Shown piece by piece: positions 6,508 to 7,808 of a stretch of DNA of 7,808 nt (positions are counted from its first letter, which is position 1; each line of letters starts with the position of its first letter). The notes beneath the pieces are model-generated. The model saw only the letters and a program-made list of their open reading frames with translations. It had not been told where the DNA came from and made no database searches. The position numbers and the translations under genes are program-made. Source of the DNA: an uncultured Kiloniellales bacterium. Lineage in GTDB: Bacteria; Pseudomonadota; Alphaproteobacteria; Kiloniellales; JAKSDN01. Location of the stretch: contig CALJXB010000200.1 of NCBI GenBank assembly GCA_937974415.1, forward strand, positions 1 to 7,808. The letters are read 5' to 3'.

Positions 6508-6524
6508 CATGATCGGCCATCATG
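6508..6524. repeat. Perfect 6-bp inverted repeat over the end of the leucine-zipper gene
   Basis: CATGAT (6508-6513), CGGCC loop, ATCATG (6519-6524). It overlaps the TGA stop of the 73-residue gene (6522-6520) and lies 28 nt before the start of the IalB-like gene. It could be an intercistronic RNA hairpin, or an operator for a dimeric regulator acting on the downstream gene. Only the symmetry is seen. Confidence 0.5.
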
Positions 6525-6741
6525 TCGTTGGACGGCTAGGATTGATCACCAGCAGGCGTTTCGCGCAGCGCCGGCAAAACTTCTTGATCTCCGCCTCGGC
6601 CGATGTCGAAGGTCTCCGCCGCGAGAGGCGATCCATGAGGGAGGCGTTTTCACGCTCGAGTCTGACCACGTATGACTTGAGATGTTTCACTTCCTCTTGC
6701 AGCATCGAGACTTCAATCAACGCATCCAACTTGTCTGACAT
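6520..6741 (-). CDS. 73-residue leucine-zipper miniprotein with basic CxxC tail
   Basis: I do not recognise a family. Residues 8-42 form a textbook parallel coiled coil: the d positions are Leu14, Leu21, Leu28 and Leu35, and the a positions are Val11, Val18, Val25, Asn32 and Leu39. This Val/Leu core with one buried Asn is the pattern of GCN4-type dimers. After a short RRRPSTSAE hinge, the C-terminal part (about 51-66) is basic and contains Cys56 and Cys59 in KKFCRRCAKRLL; two such CxxC units in a dimer could bind a metal or form disulfides. No signal peptide or membrane segment, so cytoplasmic. GGAG lies 7 nt before the ATG, and the leader is AT-rich (6742-6778), unlike its surroundings, as expected for a promoter. 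The IalB-like gene follows 40 bp later. The strong ribosome site and regular heptads argue that it is real. Function unknown; a DNA- or RNA-binding adaptor is one possibility. Confidence 0.7.
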   Translation of the reverse strand: MSDKLDALIEVSMLQEEVKHLKSYVVRLERENASLMDRLSRRRPSTSAEAEIKKFCRRCAKRLLVINPSRPTT

Positions 6742-6748
6742 TAGAAAA

Positions 6749-6752
6749 CTCC
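6749..6752 (-). promoter_or_regulatory. Shine-Dalgarno of the leucine-zipper gene within an AT-rich leader
   Basis: GGAG on the minus strand, 7 nt before the ATG at 6741-6739. The 37 nt from 6742 to 6778 are AT-rich (AAAATATTGTTATGG on the minus strand), the only clear AT-rich island in the right half. They probably include the -10 region, but no convincing -35 and -10 pair can be fixed. Confidence 0.6.
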
Positions 6753-6790
6753 AACAAACCCCATAACAATATTTTCAGCCGCCCCTTGAA

Positions 6791-6808
6791 CCGGAAATCC
6801 TTTGCCGG
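6791..6808. terminator. Bulged hairpin after the 308-residue gene
   Basis: CCGGAAA (6791-6797), TCC loop, TTTGCCGG (6801-6808): four G-C pairs plus three A-T pairs with a single bulged base. It lies 25 nt beyond the stop of the minus-strand 308-residue gene and before the leucine-zipper gene. No T-tract follows on the minus strand. It is a weak candidate for the end of that transcript. Confidence 0.3.
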
Positions 6809-6832
6809 TGCGCAGGCCCGGACGGGCGGCCG

Positions 6833-7759
6833 TCACGCGGTGCGCTGTTCCTTGAGAAACTCCTGAAGCTCGAGCAAGTTGAACGGCTTCGTGACGCGGC
6901 TGCCGAGGCCGTCCTTCACAGAATAGGGACCGCCTGCCGGGGCTATGATCTCGAAGCCTCGACCGCGAAGTTCGGTAATGACCTGGCTCTCGTTCATCTG
7001 ATAGGGATCGAAGCCGGACCGCCGGCCCGTTTTGGGAAAGCGCTGTCGGATCTTCTGGGTGATGCTGTTGAGATCGACGTCCTCGCCGAGAATGCGAATG
7101 ACCCGCCGGAACTCGGCGGCGGCGGCGTCGGAATACTCCATCATCGCCACGTAGGCGGCTTCGATGTCGTCGTTGTCGGAGAAGCGATTGCGCTGCCTTT
7201 CCTCCTCGAGGATCTGCGCGACGATCGCCTCGAGGTCCGACCCTTTCGGATCCACCATGTAGCGCGTGGCGAAATCGACCGCCATGTGCTCGCCCCTGGC
7301 GTTCAGCTTATCGAAGATCATGCGCACCGAATCGAGATAGTCGTAATGGGTCTTCCAGACCTCGTCCTCGAGCGTGTCGGGGTTGCCTTCCGGCGGTTTC
7401 GCCGCCTCCGGGGCGGGTTGTTCCACACGAATCTCTTCCCCGGCGTCTTGCCTTGCCTCTTGCACGGCTTCTTGCACGGCCTCTTGCACGGTGTCTTGTC
7501 CGGTGTCTTGCCCGGTGGGCTCTTCGGCCGGCTCGTTCGGCGTTTCAGCCACCTGTTCCTGGACGATTCGCACTGTTTCCTCCGATTCCTCGCTGCGTCG
7601 GGCCTCCGACGCCCCCTCTCCTTGCCGCTCGGGCTCTACCATTTGCGGGCTTTCCTGCGCCGCTTCGCGCCGTGGCTCGGGTTGCGCCTCGTGCTGGGCA
7701 CTCCGCGCGGCTTCCTGCTGGGCCTCCGGCTCCGGGTTCTGGTGGGTCTCCTGCGCCAC
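6833..7759 (-). CDS. Acidic low-complexity protein with a conserved-looking C-terminal domain, function unknown
   Basis: 308 residues from a GTG at 7759-7757; family not recognised. Residues 1-128 are disordered and rich in Glu, Gln, Ala and Pro, and include a six-unit tetrapeptide repeat (83-106). Residues 129-245 are probably helical (WKTHYDYLDSVRMIFDKLNARGEHMAVDFA, then long Glu/Arg helices). Residues 255-308 look like a small alpha/beta end: an ITELRGRGFEIIAPAG helix-strand followed by VTKPFNLLELQEFLKE, which resembles the last strand and helix of receiver domains. No signal peptide or membrane segment. The start is uncertain: AGAGGAG lies 9 nt before the GTG, but the frame stays open to the right edge with more Glu-rich residues and no stop, so the true start may lie outside the window. 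It is probably a cytoplasmic scaffold or adaptor, by appearance only. Confidence 0.75.
   Translation of the reverse strand: MAQETHQNPEPEAQQEAARSAQHEAQPEPRREAAQESPQMVEPERQGEGASEARRSEESEETVRIVQEQVAETPNEPAEEPTGQDTGQDTVQEAVQEAVQEARQDAGEEIRVEQPAPEAAKPPEGNPDTLEDEVWKTHYDYLDSVRMIFDKLNARGEHMAVDFATRYMVDPKGSDLEAIVAQILEEERQRNRFSDNDDIEAAYVAMMEYSDAAAAEFRRVIRILGEDVDLNSITQKIRQRFPKTGRRSGFDPYQMNESQVITELRGRGFEIIAPAGGPYSVKDGLGSRVTKPFNLLELQEFLKEQRTA
7442..7513. repeat. Six-unit 12-bp in-frame tandem repeat
   Basis: Six adjacent 12-bp units beginning at 7442, 7454, 7466, 7478, 7490 and 7502, with consensus GGYNTCTTGCAC on the plus strand. Units 2-4 are almost identical and units 5-6 form a second sub-type. On the minus strand each encodes a tetrapeptide of the form [G/V/R]-Q-[D/E]-[T/A] in residues 83-106 of the 308-residue protein. 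The unit is a multiple of three, so gain or loss of copies keeps the frame. Confidence 0.85.
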
Positions 7760-7808
7760 GTCTCGTGACTCCTCTGCTTCCAGATCCGTGCTTCCATTGA
7801 GTTTGACG

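Noticed and set aside
7442..7513. Short direct repeats considered as a CRISPR array or iteron origin
   Set aside because: The units are contiguous without spacers, in frame, and code for a regular tetrapeptide repeat.
7286..7768. Plus-strand Leu/Gly/Arg-rich frame that could look like a membrane protein
   Set aside because: Its repeated leucines are the complement of the Gln/Glu repeat on the minus strand. No charged or loop pattern of a real membrane protein and no ribosome site.
1..7808. Mobile element or horizontally transferred island
   Set aside because: No transposase, integrase, tRNA end or flanking repeats. Base composition looks uniform apart from the short AT-rich leader at 6742-6778.

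Overview
The window is GC-rich, gene-dense bacterial chromosome. It has short spacers, several TTG/GTG starts, two class III adenylate cyclases of the cyclase + TolB-like + TPR architecture, and an IalB-like secreted protein. This combination is most typical of Alphaproteobacteria (Rhizobiales / Rhodospirillales-type). That placement rests on gene content and base composition, not on a marker gene. I see no rRNA, tRNA, CRISPR array, insertion sequence or prophage gene.

Left half (1-5460): two paralogous minus-strand adenylate cyclases. The first (1-1404) runs off the left edge. The second (2612-4363) is complete and is followed 33 bp later by a small CxxC protein of the DCC/DUF393 family, probably in the same transcript. 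Each cyclase is head-to-head with a plus-strand enzyme gene: a VOC/glyoxalase-fold protein (1577-2179) beside the first, and an imine-reductase-like NADPH oxidoreductase (4558-5460) beside the second. The duplication includes the 5' leaders. Both cyclases have the same two sequence blocks at identical spacing, the same Shine-Dalgarno position and a TTG start. The first 21 residues and the spacing of all catalytic residues are identical.

Right half (5461-7808): every gene is on the minus strand. In transcription order they are a 308-residue or longer protein with a Glu/Gln/Pro-rich disordered N-terminus (7759-6833), a 73-residue leucine-zipper miniprotein (6741-6520), a secreted IalB-like protein (6479-6009) and a SnoaL/NTF2-fold protein (5886-5479). 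The last converges on the oxidoreductase. The miniprotein and the IalB-like gene are 40 bp apart and may be co-transcribed.

Functional picture (inference): the left part looks like a cAMP-signalling duplication, with each cyclase paired to a small-molecule enzyme. The right part is a run of small accessory or envelope genes with little metabolic logic. The least explained items are the leucine-zipper miniprotein, the shared cyclase leader, and the 308-residue protein with a 12-bp tandem repeat and a receiver-like KPF tail. No stretch over 300 bp lacks a gene. The longest spacers are 4364-4557 and 1405-1576, the two divergent promoter regions.
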